A stretch of 64,000 nt of DNA from Cinclus cinclus (lineage: Eukaryota > Chordata > Aves > Passeriformes > Cinclidae). The notes under the pieces are model-generated. The model saw only the letters and a program-made list of their open reading frames with translations. It was not told where the DNA came from and ran no database searches. A program made the position numbers and the translations under genes. The DNA lies in the NCBI RefSeq assembly GCF_963662255.1, contig NC_085049.1:51716837-51780836 (forward strand), in the 5' to 3' direction. Of this stretch, positions 1 through 13,685 are shown piece after piece (the stretch's first letter is position 1; each line of letters starts with the position of its first letter).

Positions 1-1808
1 CTGGGGGCCCCAACAACCATCAGAATTGAGGGGTAGTCCAAGACCTGTGAAGCCTGGATGCTCAGACCAGAAGGCAAAAATGGGACAGACATTGTTTTTA
101 AAAACTTGCCTGTTTCCAGTTTGAGGAATTTCCTCAAAGCGATTCCCCTCTGACAAATAGCCACACCATCCCGCCCCCAAGCAAATAAAAATAACAAACC
201 ACACAAATAAACAACTTCTTCACCTTCCACACACACACAAACACCCCCAAACAACCAAGAATCCAACAGAAAACACAAGCACATGGAGAATTTCAAAACC
301 CTCTCACAAGTTTGTTACACTTTGTTGCATGGAAAGGGAGTTTTTAAAGAAAAATATATTTTCAGCATATTAAGGCTAATTATATTTCCTTTTCTCACTG
401 TAAATATTATTAATCAGTTTATTAATTCAATAACCCTTAAATGCATGCACTGACAAGAAATAACTGAGCATACACTAATTATTACAATAATCATTATGAC
501 TCAAATACAGCAAAGCAATTAAGTATGTTCAGTCTCAATGTTTTAAATGCTTAATGTGCTTAAGGGCTCTGCTTAAATTGGTAAACTCATACCCCTTCCT
601 TTATTTATGAAACACATTGAACTGAAGACCCAGCATGCTCTCAAGTGGTTAAGAAACATCTTTCCGACAAACCTGCAAGATCCCTAGTCCTATTATGGAT
701 ATTTGCATTCAAAAATATCTTTTGTTCTGAAATGACAAAGCAGAACAGTTTGTTCAAAAATTTAGTGCTTGTAGTACCTGAGGAAAAAATGAAAAAAAGT
801 CTCAGAACACTTTTTCATGGGAAAAATGGAAGAATGAGACAAAAAAATTGTCATCATATTTTTCTCTCATTATAAATTTAAGAGTATAAAAGCTACAAAA
901 AATAGTACGATAAGGTAATGTGGTTGCCATCTGATAGAGAATGTAAAATTTTCAGAAACAAACACCCTTTCATGTCGCATATTGGAGGCAGTTTAGACAG
1001 TCACGGTAATGGCATATAACCTCAAATTATGATACTTACTGTTCCATCCTCATCTAGTGTTCCGCACTACCTTGTGACCGTGTTCTTGTTCTTAGCAGTG
1101 CAGAGCTAACAGATTAGTCAGACTGGCTGGAAATGGCATTAAATAACCCATTTCCTTTCAGCAGACTTTGAATCCACACACAGCCAGCTACTGTGTGTCA
1201 CTGGTGGAGACAGAGCTTAAAGAATGGCAGGAAAGTACATCTTGTCAGTTGTCCCAAGTTTCTGATGGAGGTGTCAGAGGAATGTCATTCAGTGTGATAA
1301 TCTGAACTAGATGAGGAAACAAAAACTGCAATTGCAATATGGTCAGTTCAGCTGAAAAAGCCAGTGTTGGCTTTTCATTTCATTGGTCATTCAGGAAAAG
1401 CAAGCATAGCAGTATTTAAATACTAGAAAACACAAACCATAGAATTAAGCCAGGTGCTGACAACAGTTAAAGGAAATTTTAAAGTCTGGAAGGTTTCCTT
1501 GCTTGGAATCTCTTCTCTCTTCTAGTTATTGCTACCTCCTGATGGCCTCGCTGCTGTGGAATTGCAGCCTTTCTTTAGCCTTCATTTTTGGATGATGATA
1601 GAAAAATAACAGTCTTATGCATATTTGTCTCTATTTTGCACATACTTTCAGTGAGATCTCCAGGGTACCTGCCTCATCCATAACTGCATTGCCTGCAATA
1701 TCCATGCTGCTATATTTGCAGCAGCAAATGGTGCAGGATGAAGCTCAAGTCAGAGGAAGCTATCGCAATATATCAAGACTTAGACTTAATTCAAAAGCTC
1801 AGACAATT
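1..1808. other. AT-rich non-coding flank
   Basis: I see no gene or recognised repeat here. The open frames are short (76 codons or fewer) and have no family features. Confidence 0.55.
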
Positions 1809-2127
1809 CTTCCCTTCCCTTCCCTTCCCTTCCCTTCCCTTCCCTTCCCTTCCCTTCCCTTCCCTTCCCTTCCCTTCCCTTCCCTTCCCTTCCCTTCCCT
1901 TCCCTTCCCTTCCCTTCCCTTCCCTTCCCTTCCCTTCCCTTCCCTTCCCTTCCCTTCCCTTCCCTTCCCTTCCCTTCCCTTCCCTTCCCTTCCCTTCCCT
2001 TCCCTTCCCTTCCCTTCCCTTCCCTTCCCTTCCCTTCCCTTCCCTTCCCTTCCCTTCCCTTCCCTTCCCTTCCCTTCCCTTCCCTTCCCTTCCCTTCCCT
2101 TCCCTTCCCTTCCCTTCCCTTCCCTTT
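1809..2127. repeat. (TTCCC)n pentanucleotide array, about 64 copies
   Basis: About 319 bases of an essentially perfect CCCTT tract. The unit has no stop codon in either orientation, so it produces long spurious open frames on both strands. Confidence 0.98.
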
Positions 2128-3239
2128 TAAAGACCATTAAGAAACTGCTACATTTTTTAAGGAACATCTTTTGATATGGGCAATTTTGTTGTATAAAAGC
2201 AATTATTGAGAGATATTCTGTCTCTTGCTATGTCTTCAGAGGAGCACATTTTTTCTTATAATTTCCATTACCAACTTCTAAACTGAGTTCATAGATTAAT
2301 AATAATACCAATCATTCAGAAATTTTATACCTAACTATTTCTTAGACTCCTAACATATTGGATATAGTCATACAGTTATTGTCAAAACCTGTCAATACTT
2401 TCTAATGAAGAATTAAATGGAGCTGAGATTTACTTCAATTACATTTATTTTTTAGTTATCATCCATAATGTTGCAAATGACCTATAACGTGGGCATTTGA
2501 AGTGAAAAGTGAAACAAAACTAAATTTGTGATTTTATAATCACTGAAGCATATATTTGTTATTTTTCTTTAAAAGAAATGTTATAATATAATAGTTGCTG
2601 TTATCAAGTTCTTAAGTCTTGCTTGTGGTATATCATAAGTTTTGATCTTTTCTGTGTTTTCTATTATAAGTCTATTATGTTTTGGGTAAGAGTTTGAATG
2701 TTTTGTTGTAAACAAAGTGGATGAAATGTTGAGTTTTCAGATTAAGAGAGATTTAATTTTGAAATGTAAGGTATTGGCTATGTCTCACACCCAGCTCCTA
2801 GTGAACACAAAATGTAGACAAAATTGGTCGTGATCTTTATTCTTTTTCCCCAAGATTAGTTACCAGTTTGCATTGGGGGGTATTAAATGGAAGATAAAAG
2901 CTAACACTACAATAATTTCATGTTGGAGGGCAAGAAAGAGGAGCAGTTTTTTTTAATTCCCCAAGGTTCCAGACTGATCACTGATGTTCTCCACATCCAT
3001 AATCCTGGACTGACTGAAAGCTATGAGAAAATAAGGGTTTCAGATAATCTGCAAAATAAACTGTGCTGACTTCTACGATATAACAAAAGAGACAGCACCT
3101 GGATCTCACTCTCCAGGAAGAAAAAAAAGTGGAAGAGAGGGTTTGACCTCTGCAAGGAGCCTGAAGAATGAGATTTTAATTGCTGCCAAATGCAAGCATT
3201 CAAATTTCATGAGTGAGGCTGCAAAACCTTGAAAAGTAT
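2128..3239. other. AT-rich non-coding stretch
   Basis: Nothing recognised between the pentanucleotide array and the GATG/GATA tract. Confidence 0.5.
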
Positions 3240-3296
3240 AGATAGATAAATAGATGGATGGATGGATGGATGGATGGATGGATGGATGGATGGATG

Positions 3297-3348
<52 letters not shown>
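3240..3348. repeat. Compound (GATG)n-(GATA)n microsatellite
   Basis: A few imperfect GATA units lead into about 12 GATG units (about 3253-3299), followed without a break by about 12 GATA units (to 3348). Confidence 0.96.
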
Positions 3349-3349
<1 letters not shown>

Positions 3350-4401
3350 CCCTGACACCTAAATAAAGCAATGAATATATGTCAAATGATTTTTGTTTCT
3401 TTCTGTTTACTGGATTGCCAGGGAGGAGTAGAATCACATATCTAAGTTTTTGTCAACAAGAAGAGCTGAAACATATTTGTTAGTTAATATTAATTTCTAC
3501 TGAAACTTGATGCTCATATTCAGCCTCTTGAATCCAGAGGGTGTCATATTTCAACACACACAAAAGCCCAATGCTCATGACCAGATTTTGAAATCATCAA
3601 AATCTAGGATACTTGGATGGGTCTGCCAGACCTATCAATCAGACAGTGGAATAGAAAGAGCTTTTTGGTACCTCATTAGCAGGCAAGCTTTTTCTGACTC
3701 AATGATTCCTCTGAAGCAGCAATATGGGAAAATTACATGGGAGCCACCCAGTAATTTTTGGAAGGTGTCAGCTATTAAGAAACAAAGCCTTCAGGAACTC
3801 CTGGTTGCCCAAAGAAGGCCTGCTCTTTCCAAGCAGACAAGAATCTACAGCTGATATCTCAGGAACTGCATCACATTCCATTGTACAGAAGATAAAAATG
3901 AGCTATACAAAACTGGACTTCAATTTCCAAGGAATAGTATTTTTCTGTTTGAGCTCCCAAGGGGTCAAGTACCAGTCCATTTTGTCACAGAAGTTACAGT
4001 GCACTGTTAGTCTGGAACCATTTTCTATTTTGCTCTTGCAAATCAGCAGTAGGAAGCTTTTGCAGGGTTTAGTTCTCTTATGGATACAAAAAAGGGCTAC
4101 TCAGGCTACTCTTCACATTATTTTTTACATGACTGGAAGCAACATGAAGACCTCTGTTCAGGTGGAGTGTCCCAGCTGTTTAATAAAGTATAAACACTAT
4201 GAGAACAGATTTGTACACCAGTGAATCTAATAGAATGGAAACATCCTAAATTACAATCTTGACACCATATTGAAGCTTTTGTTTTGATTAATGATTTAAG
4301 AATCCAAGATGCATAACAGATCTTTATAATCCAGCATTCTAGAATTTATGATTATTTTATCCCCTGTTGGCATTTAACTCAAGGCCTAAAAACAATGCAA
4401 G
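3349..4401. other. Non-coding stretch
   Basis: Overlapping open frames at 3507-3854 and 3724-4224 are unlike any protein I know and lack conserved motifs. No transposon was recognised. Confidence 0.5.
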
Positions 4402-4505
4402 TAAGGAAAGGAAAGGAAGAAAGATAGAGAAAGGAAAAAAGGAAGAGAGAAAGGAAGAGAGAAAAGAAAGAAAGAGAAAGAAAGAAAGAAAGAAAAGAAA
4501 AGAAA

Positions 4506-4541
<36 letters not shown>

Positions 4542-4587
4542 AAAAAAGAAAGAAAGAAAGAAAGGAAGAAAGGAAGAAAGGAAGAAA

Positions 4588-4665
<78 letters not shown>

Positions 4666-4692
4666 AAAAGAAAGAAAGAAAGAAAGAAAGAG
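4402..4692. repeat. (GAAA)n-rich purine tract
   Basis: A run of about 290 bases of almost pure purine, mostly GAAA units with GGAA and GAGA variants. Its apparent Lys/Arg/Glu-rich protein on + and Phe/Ser/Leu-rich protein on - are artefacts. Confidence 0.95.
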
Positions 4693-7130
4693 AAGAACTA
4701 GTATGTGCTTTATTATGCATTATTTTCTTAAAGTTTTTACAGAGCAGTATGAATTGGGAATCATTTATCTGGAATGACTGGCACTATTCCTCCAAACATT
4801 TTTCCCCCCAAATCTACTGTTTATATGTATTTAAAAACAACCTTTCCTATAATATAATATTCTAAAACCTTTTATTAGGGTGCAAAAAGAAAAATTTTTA
4901 GTTCATAAACTCTATGCTTAAAACCTAAGCATTCTTGTCCTAAAAAAAGAAAAAAAAAAAAAGATTTCCTACTTTTTAGAAGATAGAGAAGATCCTAGAA
5001 ATGATTTATTCAAGAGCTCCCTCATGAACTAAATATCTTGATTGTTTTTGTGTACTACCAAGTCCTTAAGGTAGTTGTATAATCATATACTGCAGAAGTT
5101 GTTGTGTTTTGGTATCTTATTTAATGATCTTCTAAATAAATAGGTGTTTGGAAAAGACAACCTGTCTTTTGTTCTCTTTAAAGGAAGGGAACAAAAAAAA
5201 TAACACCACACAGATCAAAGGTATATGTGCATATTCCCGCAAATGAACGGTTCATTAAAATTATTCTGAATTTAGCAGTATGTAAAGTATAACTTAGAAG
5301 AATATGTAACTGCAGAATACGATAGTACCATGGTATTATAGCATTCTGCATCTGATTGCTCCAGAAATATATAACAATAACACAAATTTCTAAATTCTTG
5401 TCTTTAATATGCAAAGGCACTGAAGTGCTAAAACTGCAGCTATTTTAACAATGAAATCCTTGGAAAATACTTCTGTTCTCCTCAAAAGTCCATTTACTGA
5501 AGGTAGATTTTTCTGATTTTTTTTTTATGATAAAGTTAAGAATTACTATTAAATTACCTGACCTTTAGAGAACAGGGGAGTTGTGAACATTAAAATTTGG
5601 GGGTTTTTTTTATAAATATCCCATGCCCCTCCACTTCACCTGTGTGGTTTTAGATTCATTAGTTATAATGTTGAACTGCAAGGTACTGTAAGGGAACAGA
5701 CAAATGGGAAGCAAAATGCAGATAGGTAAGGGAATTTGTGAAAAAACGTGCAAGAATGTTAGCTGGATATTCCTTCCATCTGGCTCCAACTAAAGAGTGT
5801 CAGAGCTGGTTGAGGCATGGGTTGTATGTATTTGGAGGGAGGAAATATGGGAGGGGAAAAAGAAGAAAGGGAATATAATATAATCATTATAATATAATGA
5901 AGAAAAGGAATATAAGAACTAAGGTGTAGGCAAGTAAGTGTAAACTAGAAGATACAGGATATTCTGAAAAAATAGGTGGGTTCCCATCAGTGTACGGGAA
6001 AGGCAATCATCTGGCTAGCATTCCCATCACCTCCCTTGAATCAAGAAAAACAGATTTGAATTGAGAGGTCTAAAATTGAAAGTTTTTAGGCAGAAACTGG
6101 AACAACTAAAGAAAGCTGATCAGGTAAAGGAAGGAGTGCATGACAGTGGTCAAGAAATACACAAATTAGAGTCAGTTGAATCATTCACTAAACCTGAACT
6201 GTCAGTACAAGACAGAAATACAGATTGCTGTTTGTAGTTTGGGATAATCAACACCAGTCTGTCCAGATTTGAGAAACCTTGTTATTTGAATCCATATCTC
6301 AAGCAAGTTAACAATATTTTGTCACACTGCTCTCAGAATTAGAAGATATCTCAGTGTACGTACAAGAGGACCAACTTTTAGGGGAGATGAAAATATTTGA
6401 AAGATAAACAGAAACTTGCATTTGTAGGTAGCTTTTTTCAGATTGTTTTCCTAGATAAAAGTTCAGAGAAAAACTCCAGAGGCTTTTATTCTCAGAAAGA
6501 AAGTAATCTGGAACTGGTCTTTAAAACAATTAGATTCCCTTCATGTATCTAGCATAATTGTGGCAAATCAGACATTCTAATTCAATGCATGGTACACTGA
6601 GCTGTACTTGAAATTCAGTTTTCTGTGAAATGGATGGATGTGGATTATAAATAAGATATTTTCTGAACACTCAACAAGGCAGACAGCATAAGAAGTAATG
6701 CTGTGCTAAAAGATTTTTGATGCCTTATTAGCAATTTTCAGTAGTGTGAGAAGAAACATAATGTACTATTTGCAAGACTTTTCAAGGCATATCTTGATGT
6801 GAAGGAACTGACATTTACTGTCATAAGTCTTTATTTAGATAGAGTGTTAAAATATTGGTAGCACGGTGCTTAAAACCTGATTTCTGTTCACTTAAACCCT
6901 TCTGTGCTTTTCTGCTAGGAGTGAAACTGCACCTTTGGCAACACGTGTGAATAAGAAAGGATTGCTCAAATTCACCATTACAGATAATCAGTCCCGGAGA
7001 CTGATGATATATAAAGCTAAATATTATTTAAACACTATAGTTTTGTACAACCAGCTGAAACAGTTTGGGGAAGCAAGGAAAAAGCTTATATATACATACA
7101 TACATACATATATATATATACATACACACA
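4693..7130. other. AT-rich non-coding stretch
   Basis: No gene recognised. Short low-complexity patches occur, including a TACA/TATA run at about 7088-7130 immediately before the CR1 fragment. Confidence 0.5.
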
Positions 7131-7335
7131 GGAATAAATTCCTTACTGCGAGGATGGGGAGACACTGGGTCACATTGCCCAGAGAAGCTGTGCTCCCCAT
7201 TCTTGCCAGTCAAGGCCAGGTTGGATGGGGCTCTGAGCACTGAGGTCTAGTGGAAGGTGTCCCTGTCCATGGCAGGAACAGTGGCTACCAGATGATCTTT
7301 AAGGGCCCTTCCAACACAAACCATTCTATGATATA
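7131..7335 (+). mobile_element. CR1 LINE 3'-end fragment
   Basis: It carries the typical CR1 3' segment: CACATTGCCCAGAGAAGCTG, then AAGGTGTCCCTGTCCATGGC and CTTCCAACACAAACCATTCT, ending TCTATGATA. Only the 3' tail is present; the reverse-transcriptase region is missing. Confidence 0.85.
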
Positions 7336-10300
7336 CATTCATTCAATACACACAAGCACACATTTGTGTATGTAGACACTGCACTTAGTGTTCTCTTGCC
7401 TTATCTCTCTTAGGATGCATCTCAGCACAAGAAGAGGTTCGCAGGGATGCTACTTGATTTTCCTGGCCAGAAAAATGAATATTTATGCTTGCTTTGTGTA
7501 AAATCATAACTAAAAAATTACTATTTCATAAGTCTTGCTTGTGTTATCATATCTGGCCAAAACAATCACCCATAGCTCATCTTGTCTAGTTTGGGTGTGA
7601 GCTGCTCTACTGTCTGCCTGATGGTCATCTTCCAACGTTCAGAAAATCAATTTCATGTCCTGTACATTTACACTGGTCCTGAACTGAACATACAATTTGA
7701 AGTGAGAGAACAGGAAATGATTTGGTGATGGAGAAGCGTCAGTCTTCTAAGGCAGCAGTAGACTTATTACAACCCTCAGATGTTACAAAAGTGATAGGAG
7801 GGAAGCCTTCTGTAAGCTGGAAAGGATGATTGGGTAAAATAGCATAAGGTACTCAAAAAGTAGAGTGAATGGTCACTATTAAAGATAAATGAAGAAAACA
7901 GGGACAGAGAGAAAGATGGCATGTTTTTCCCCACATAATATTACATTTTGGCAATTACAATTGGCTGGCAATTACAATTTCCTTCCAATAAGGTTTGTGA
8001 TTACTGTTGATTTCTTTTAATTAGATTTTATACACTATCAATAGATAATTCAGGATTTGATTTAATTCTGGAACTGGGGACAATTTTTTTGCAATATACT
8101 GTTTATCAGATGTATACTCTTCCTTTAAATCTTGAGCAAAAATAAAAAGGGAGAGTGGTGAGTTGGTGAATAGCCTGGAGAGAAGGAGAAGACAAGAAGG
8201 AAAGAAAGTGACAGAGGCAGACGTCAGGGTAGTTCCTTTTTTTTCTTTTACAACAACTTAGTAAACAGCACAGTCAGATCTTATCATTACAAGACACTGC
8301 TTGCCCTGTTGTAAAGTAGGGAATCAATTTTTCTGTAGTTACTAATAGGTCTGCATGTCTGATTTGTACTACGTCAGTTCAGACTGCATTTTAGAAAATC
8401 ATACATTCTGCATGCTGCAATTTACTCAAACTATTTCAAATGGACCAGTTGCAAATCAAGGCAGTGCATAAACTGTAAATTCCCACTTGAAAAATTTTCA
8501 TAGTTTTTTGATTAAATTCCCTGCTTTAACAAGGTTTCAGGCCCATTGTCAGATGTAAATAAAGCTATGAGTTAATTAAAAAATTCTATGACCCAAGCTG
8601 TGAGAAAAACTTGATTTTAAAAGGAACAAACAAGCAAACACGTGTTTTCCCTTAATCTTCTTTTTGGATGGGGTAGATTAGTTTCTGCAGTAGACTTGAG
8701 GAGAGGAGTGGCAATTCAAGAAATTTTGTAGAGAATTCTATGAGTTCAGCCATACTGTGGTGTAGCAGACAATTTGTAATCCAAAGTAAGGAGACCAAAT
8801 GAAGAGCTGCTGTTCCTAACCAGTGGTCTTAGGAGGATTTGCTTTATTGGTGAGCGCATAGATGAGAAGGCAGCAGTCAACACAGCAAAGAATAATTTGG
8901 CAGCGTACGGATGACAGAGCTGGGAATTTGGGCTGCTTCATGTTTGGTACCAAGGGATAGAATAACAGTTTTAATTACATTTAGCTTCTGAGACTTTGAC
9001 TTTCACATGAACAGAGGATAATTAGAAAACAGTCCTGCTCCAGGCTTGAAGCCTGCTTTTCAGATTCACACAGCTTAGGGTGGAGTGTCAGGACTTGTGT
9101 TGAACATCATATTCCCAGGGGCCCCAAGCTCAGCCTCTGGAACTTAAGGATTAGCAAACTGAACCCTTTTGCTCATGAATTAATATCAAGGCACTGCCTG
9201 GAGAGACACAGTGAATAAAGCATAGACAACAGCATTATATTTTGCCTTTTAAGTTTTTCCTTTGTTAAAGCCATTAACACAGAACTTTTATTCAGTTCAG
9301 GTGCTGAAATAACAGTTTTTCAATAAAAGACAATATTTATCTATTCTCAGAGGAAAATAAAAAGTTTTTAATGAGTTTTTTTAAATATGTTTAAATATCT
9401 ACATGTACATATTCTAGTACAATACCACAATACTTGGAGATGAAGTGTAAGAGTACTAATTACCTAGAATAAATCTTGAAACATCACAAGTCACATCACT
9501 CCCTGCCACTTGCAAAAAGCATTCATACCCTGTAAGGACTTCAAAATCCAGTGTTTCCAGAGAGTCACTCAGTTCTAGGAGGTAGTAGGAATGCTGATGC
9601 AGCTTTGCACACACACCCATCTGTGAGCTGAAGCAATGGTTTCACAATCAGTGGGAATCTTCCTGCATTGAAGCTAAGAACAATCTTTAAGCCAAAGTTA
9701 AATATTCCTTGACCTGATGTCAAAGGATTCATTCAACAGTTGTATCATGATATCTGATTAAGGTTTAAGTATTTTCTTTGGAGTGCCCAGGGCCTTGCAC
9801 TTAATCCAGTAGAAAGGTACACTGGTATTGCAGGTGAGACAGAGAGCAAAATGTAAACAGCAAATTCTTCTAAGAAAAAATAGATGAAAATAGATTCCTG
9901 CAGTTAGGAATCACTGCTGAAGTGGAATATAATATTTGATTAAAATATAATTGCTCTGAATATCTATCTCTCCTACTCCATCTACTGAAAATAGTTATCT
10001 GACATCTTAAACATTAAAGAAGAGACTAGAAGAAAAGTCATACTCCTCCTACCTACAAAACTTTGGATGGGCTAGATATAACTACAAAATTAGGACTTCA
10101 TTTCTGTAAAATTTGTGTTGTCTCATAGAGACTCAATGTGTTCTTTTTAACTGATGATGATTTTTCCTTGCTTTGTAGTCTTTGAAAGGAGAAATTTGCT
10201 TCAGGATCTGTTTTTTACAGTATACCACCATCTGGTGGAAATAGAAAGACAAAGATTTTGAAGGTTAACCTGTCTAGATAATTGAGAAGTTTTAGTTTCC

Positions 10301-11264
10301 TTGTGCTAATTGTCTTTAATGGGATCTTGGGGATTTAGAGCACCAAATCACTTTAAACCATGTAATTTTCACATTTCTCTATTCAATTTATTTGCTTCAA
10401 TTATTTAATTTTAAGGGGCCCAAGGATATTCTTAAAACTAAATTACACTTCAGTATTTCTTAATATATATCCAACCTGTAAGAGAAGACAGAATTTTCCA
10501 TATGGTGATATAAAATGCTTCAAAATATATTTCTAAGCATCAAGCAAGATTTATCATATAAACTATACACTACTGCTGCACATTTTAGGTATTAGTAGAA
10601 TTTAATTTTTTTCCCTTTCCAAAAACTAATTAGCAAGATTACCTTCTTTGTGCTACTGGGGCCTTTTCCCCACTAATTTTTGATTAAAATCTTACAGAAA
10701 AAAAGTTCTAGTCTTATTGTCTATGCACTTTGGGAGCTAAATTTCATTTTACACTGCACTCAAAATTCATGAGTTACCAGAGATTGCAGTATATACTGAT
10801 AGTACCTGTGCTCTCTCTGTGGTCGCTAACAAATGTTAAATATTCTGGGCACAAAAAAAATGGAAATAAAATATATATCTATTAAAAAAAAAAAAAGAAA
10901 AAACTTTCTAGAAAAATATAGGGGTAAAAACTACCAAACAATTTTCTTGATATTTGTTTTACTGTAGAACGAAATATTCTGTTCTGGAGATGTTTACTAG
11001 GATCCTCAGCGTCTCACCAATTTTTTTCCCACCTGGTAGGCTCACAAACTAAATACTCAGGCATGCCAAATATCCACTGGACAATTATTTGGGGAATTGA
11101 GGTATGCTATCACCAGATGTTGAACAGACTTATAGAGAGATGCCTTATGCAGTCTTGGCCACCAGCAAAAACTTAAAAACTTACCAGGGAATTAAGAGTC
11201 TTGCTGAGCTCAGTGACATGATGTTGGGGGTTGTTTGTTGCTTTGCTTTTTTTTATTTTTCTTT
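7336..11264. other. Gene-free stretch of about 3.9 kb
   Basis: AT-rich sequence with no exon, RNA gene or transposon that I can identify. Confidence 0.5.
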
Positions 11265-11538
11265 CTCCTCTCCTCTCCTCTCCTCTCCTCTCCTCTCCTC
11301 TCCTCTCCTCTCCTCTCCTCTCCTCTCCTCTCCTCTCCTCTCCTCTCCTCTCCTCTCCTCTCCTCTCCTCTCCTCTCCTCTCCTCTCCTCTCCTCTCCTC
11401 TCCTCTCCTCTCCTCTCCTCTCCTCTCCTCTCCTCTCCTCTCCTCTCCTCTCCTCTCCTCTCCTCTCCTCTCCTCTCCTCTCCTCTCCTCTCCTCTCCTC
11501 TCCTCTCCTCTCCTCTCCTCTCCTCTCCTCTCCTCTCC
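11265..11538. repeat. (CTCCT)n pentanucleotide array, about 54 copies
   Basis: About 274 bases of near-perfect TCTCC tract. All its Leu/Ser/Pro or Arg/Gly/Glu open frames are artefacts. It ends within 15 bases of the LTR that follows. Confidence 0.98.
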
Positions 11539-11551
11539 ATTTTTTTCCCAT

Positions 11552-12397
11552 TGACATGCTAAGAAGCACTGATGGTTAGTGACAGGGGGAGGCTCCCTGT
11601 CCTTTTTTTGGAGTTTCTCTCGCAGGGCCGGGGCGGGCAGGAGGGGAAGCCTACGAGACCCGGGGCAGGTAAAGGAGAGCTGTGAGCAGCTGCTCGCCCT
11701 CTCGCTCGTTTGGCTCTCAGAGGAGGACAGCCGCTGGAAAACCTCTCCTGCCGTCCCAACAGCGGGAGCTGCCTCTGCTCAGCTGGGGCACCCCTGCTGG
11801 GACACCCTCCTGCCTCGGCCTGCCGCCCCCAAGCATCATACCATGGAGCACCGGGACCGACACCGCCACAAGGACCCGTGAGCAGAGCCTCTCCTCCACC
11901 CTTCCCATGGGAACACGGCCTCCATCACCCCCAGCCCTCCCGCAGCCACGTTGGGATCAGCGCATCTGTCCCTGCCCCCGGGAGCTGCTGGCACTGACTG
12001 CCAGTGGGATGGGAGCTGCAGCACAGGGGAAAGGAAAGGTGTGCACAGCCAGGAGAACTGCTGCTGGGGTCCTGGGCTGTTTGGTGGTAATGTCATAGCT
12101 GTTGTTCTTTTGTTTGCCTTGTTTTATACATACATACATACATACATACATACATACATACATACATTTATATACATATATATACACATATATGTATACA
12201 TATATATGTCTATATATACATACACATATACATATATATACATACTAGTAAAGAACTGTTATTCCTATCCCCATATCTTTGCCTGAGAGCCCCTTAATTC
12301 CAAAATTATGCTAATTTAGAGGGAAGGGTTTATTAGCTCCATTTCGAGGGAAGGCCCTGCTCCTCCCTAGCACACCTGTCTGTTTCAAACCAGGACA
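11552..12397 (-). mobile_element. Solo LTR of an avian endogenous retrovirus, GC-rich
   Basis: On the minus strand the element starts TGTCCTGGTTTGAAACAGAC at 12397. It runs through an AT-rich part (the RC of CTATCCCCATATCTTTGCCT) and a TACA/TATA microsatellite (12126-12246), then a CpG-rich part (about 11610-12060). I recognise the 5' part as a recurrent bird LTR. The left edge near 11552 is less certain. No gag, pol or env is adjacent, so this is a solo LTR. I found no target duplication in register with the TG...CA ends. The class (ERVK or ERVL) is not settled. Confidence 0.75.
12126..12246. repeat. TACA/TATA microsatellite inside the LTR
   Basis: About 11 TACA units run into a degenerate TATA/CATA tract. 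Confidence 0.9.
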
Positions 12398-13685
12398 CAT
12401 GATCACAGCCAAGGGTCAGTCTGTCTGCCAGCTTTTGGCAGGATCAGCCAGTTCACAGGAGTGCCCCAGGCCAGAAAACTGTCATTTTTTAAAATGCGAA
12501 AATGTTTCCCTATTACATTTAACCAGCTATTTTAACTAATAGCACAAAGATAGCAAGATGGACATAACTGTCACATTGGCATTGTAACAATTGCCTTTCA
12601 TGTACTTGATAGAAGGATTCTTTCTGATCTCTAGAAAGCAAGAGGGAATGCAGCTGGCAGGGGAATATCTTTGATGGTGCAGAGGTGCTGAGCCCTTCAA
12701 GGAAAATATTAATGTAGCATATGTTCACAGTGGTTGCCACACATACATGGTGGGAGATGGTCTCTTTGTCTTGCCTGCTATTTCCAGTGGGGTTGTGTTC
12801 AGGATGACACAACTCGTAGCTGCACCCAGTACTCACAACCCTTTGCATGAATAGGGGCTACCTGTTAAATGTGGTCCATATCCATGACTCTTCTCCTACC
12901 TGAGACATTCTTGATGGAGTCAGATATAACTTTAAAAAAATTTGAACCATGTTTCTGTAAAATTTATTATTTTGTACAGATTGTAAGTGGAGATGCTTAA
13001 GAATTTTTTTTTTGTAATCTCAATTTAATTTTGAGGCACACAATTAGAATAATTTAATTGTACTGTATCAAACAGGTATCACTGTCACAGTGATTTAAGC
13101 ATTTGGGACAAGGACTCCAATTTGCTGGGAACAGAAGTTTATATTTAAGCAATATTGCTGAGGAAAACATAGGAAACCTAGATCCAGAGAAAAGGGCAGA
13201 TAAAATGACTCAGAAGACCACACCATTTTAATTCCACAGGTATTTATGAATACAAGATGAGATCTATCACAATTACAGTAATTTTGAATGGCTTTGTTAT
13301 AACTGATACTGCCAGTTTTGTAAGGAGCTGTTCATTCTTTTTCAATCACTTGACGATAAGTTTCACAACTTAATTGTGTCTCATAACATGAATCCATTCT
13401 GGATATTTTTAAGCAGGGTAGATTTAATTTTTTTTTCAACCTATGTTAACTTTTAACGAGTGGCAAACAGCATAATTATTTAAGCGAGGGGCTTTTTTTA
13501 CAAATATTCTACATTTTAGTAAGTCCTTCTCTTTCCTTTCTAAAACTATTGCAACATGGCTGTATTACATTGCTCCATTACCTTAAGCTCTGTTGCATGA
13601 GAGAATTTTTTTTTTCTTTCTCATGAGATCTTGAGGCCCACAGTACTTCTAAAATTATCACCTGGCTTTTTCAGTTCTCTCCATA
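12398..13685. other. Non-coding stretch between two LTRs
   Basis: No gene is recognised. There is no retroviral coding remnant that would join the two flanking LTRs, and the two LTRs are of different families. Confidence 0.5.

Noticed and set aside
1617..2174. Ser/Pro/Phe-repeat and Gly/Arg/Glu-repeat proteins on both strands
   Set aside because: They are translations of the (TTCCC)n array.
4367..4777. Lys/Glu/Arg-rich and Phe/Ser/Leu-rich open frames
   Set aside because: They are translations of the (GAAA)n tract.
11104..11579. Leu/Ser/Pro-repeat and Arg/Glu/Gly-repeat open frames
   Set aside because: They are translations of the (CTCCT)n array.
11559..12286. Cluster of GC-rich open frames on both strands, possibly a CpG-island gene
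   Set aside because: The stretch is explained by a GC-rich solo LTR. The frames overlap on both strands and show no known domain.
12398..13685. Possible internal region of a provirus between two nearby LTRs
   Set aside because: The LTRs are of different families and the interval holds no gag, pol or env remnant that I can detect.
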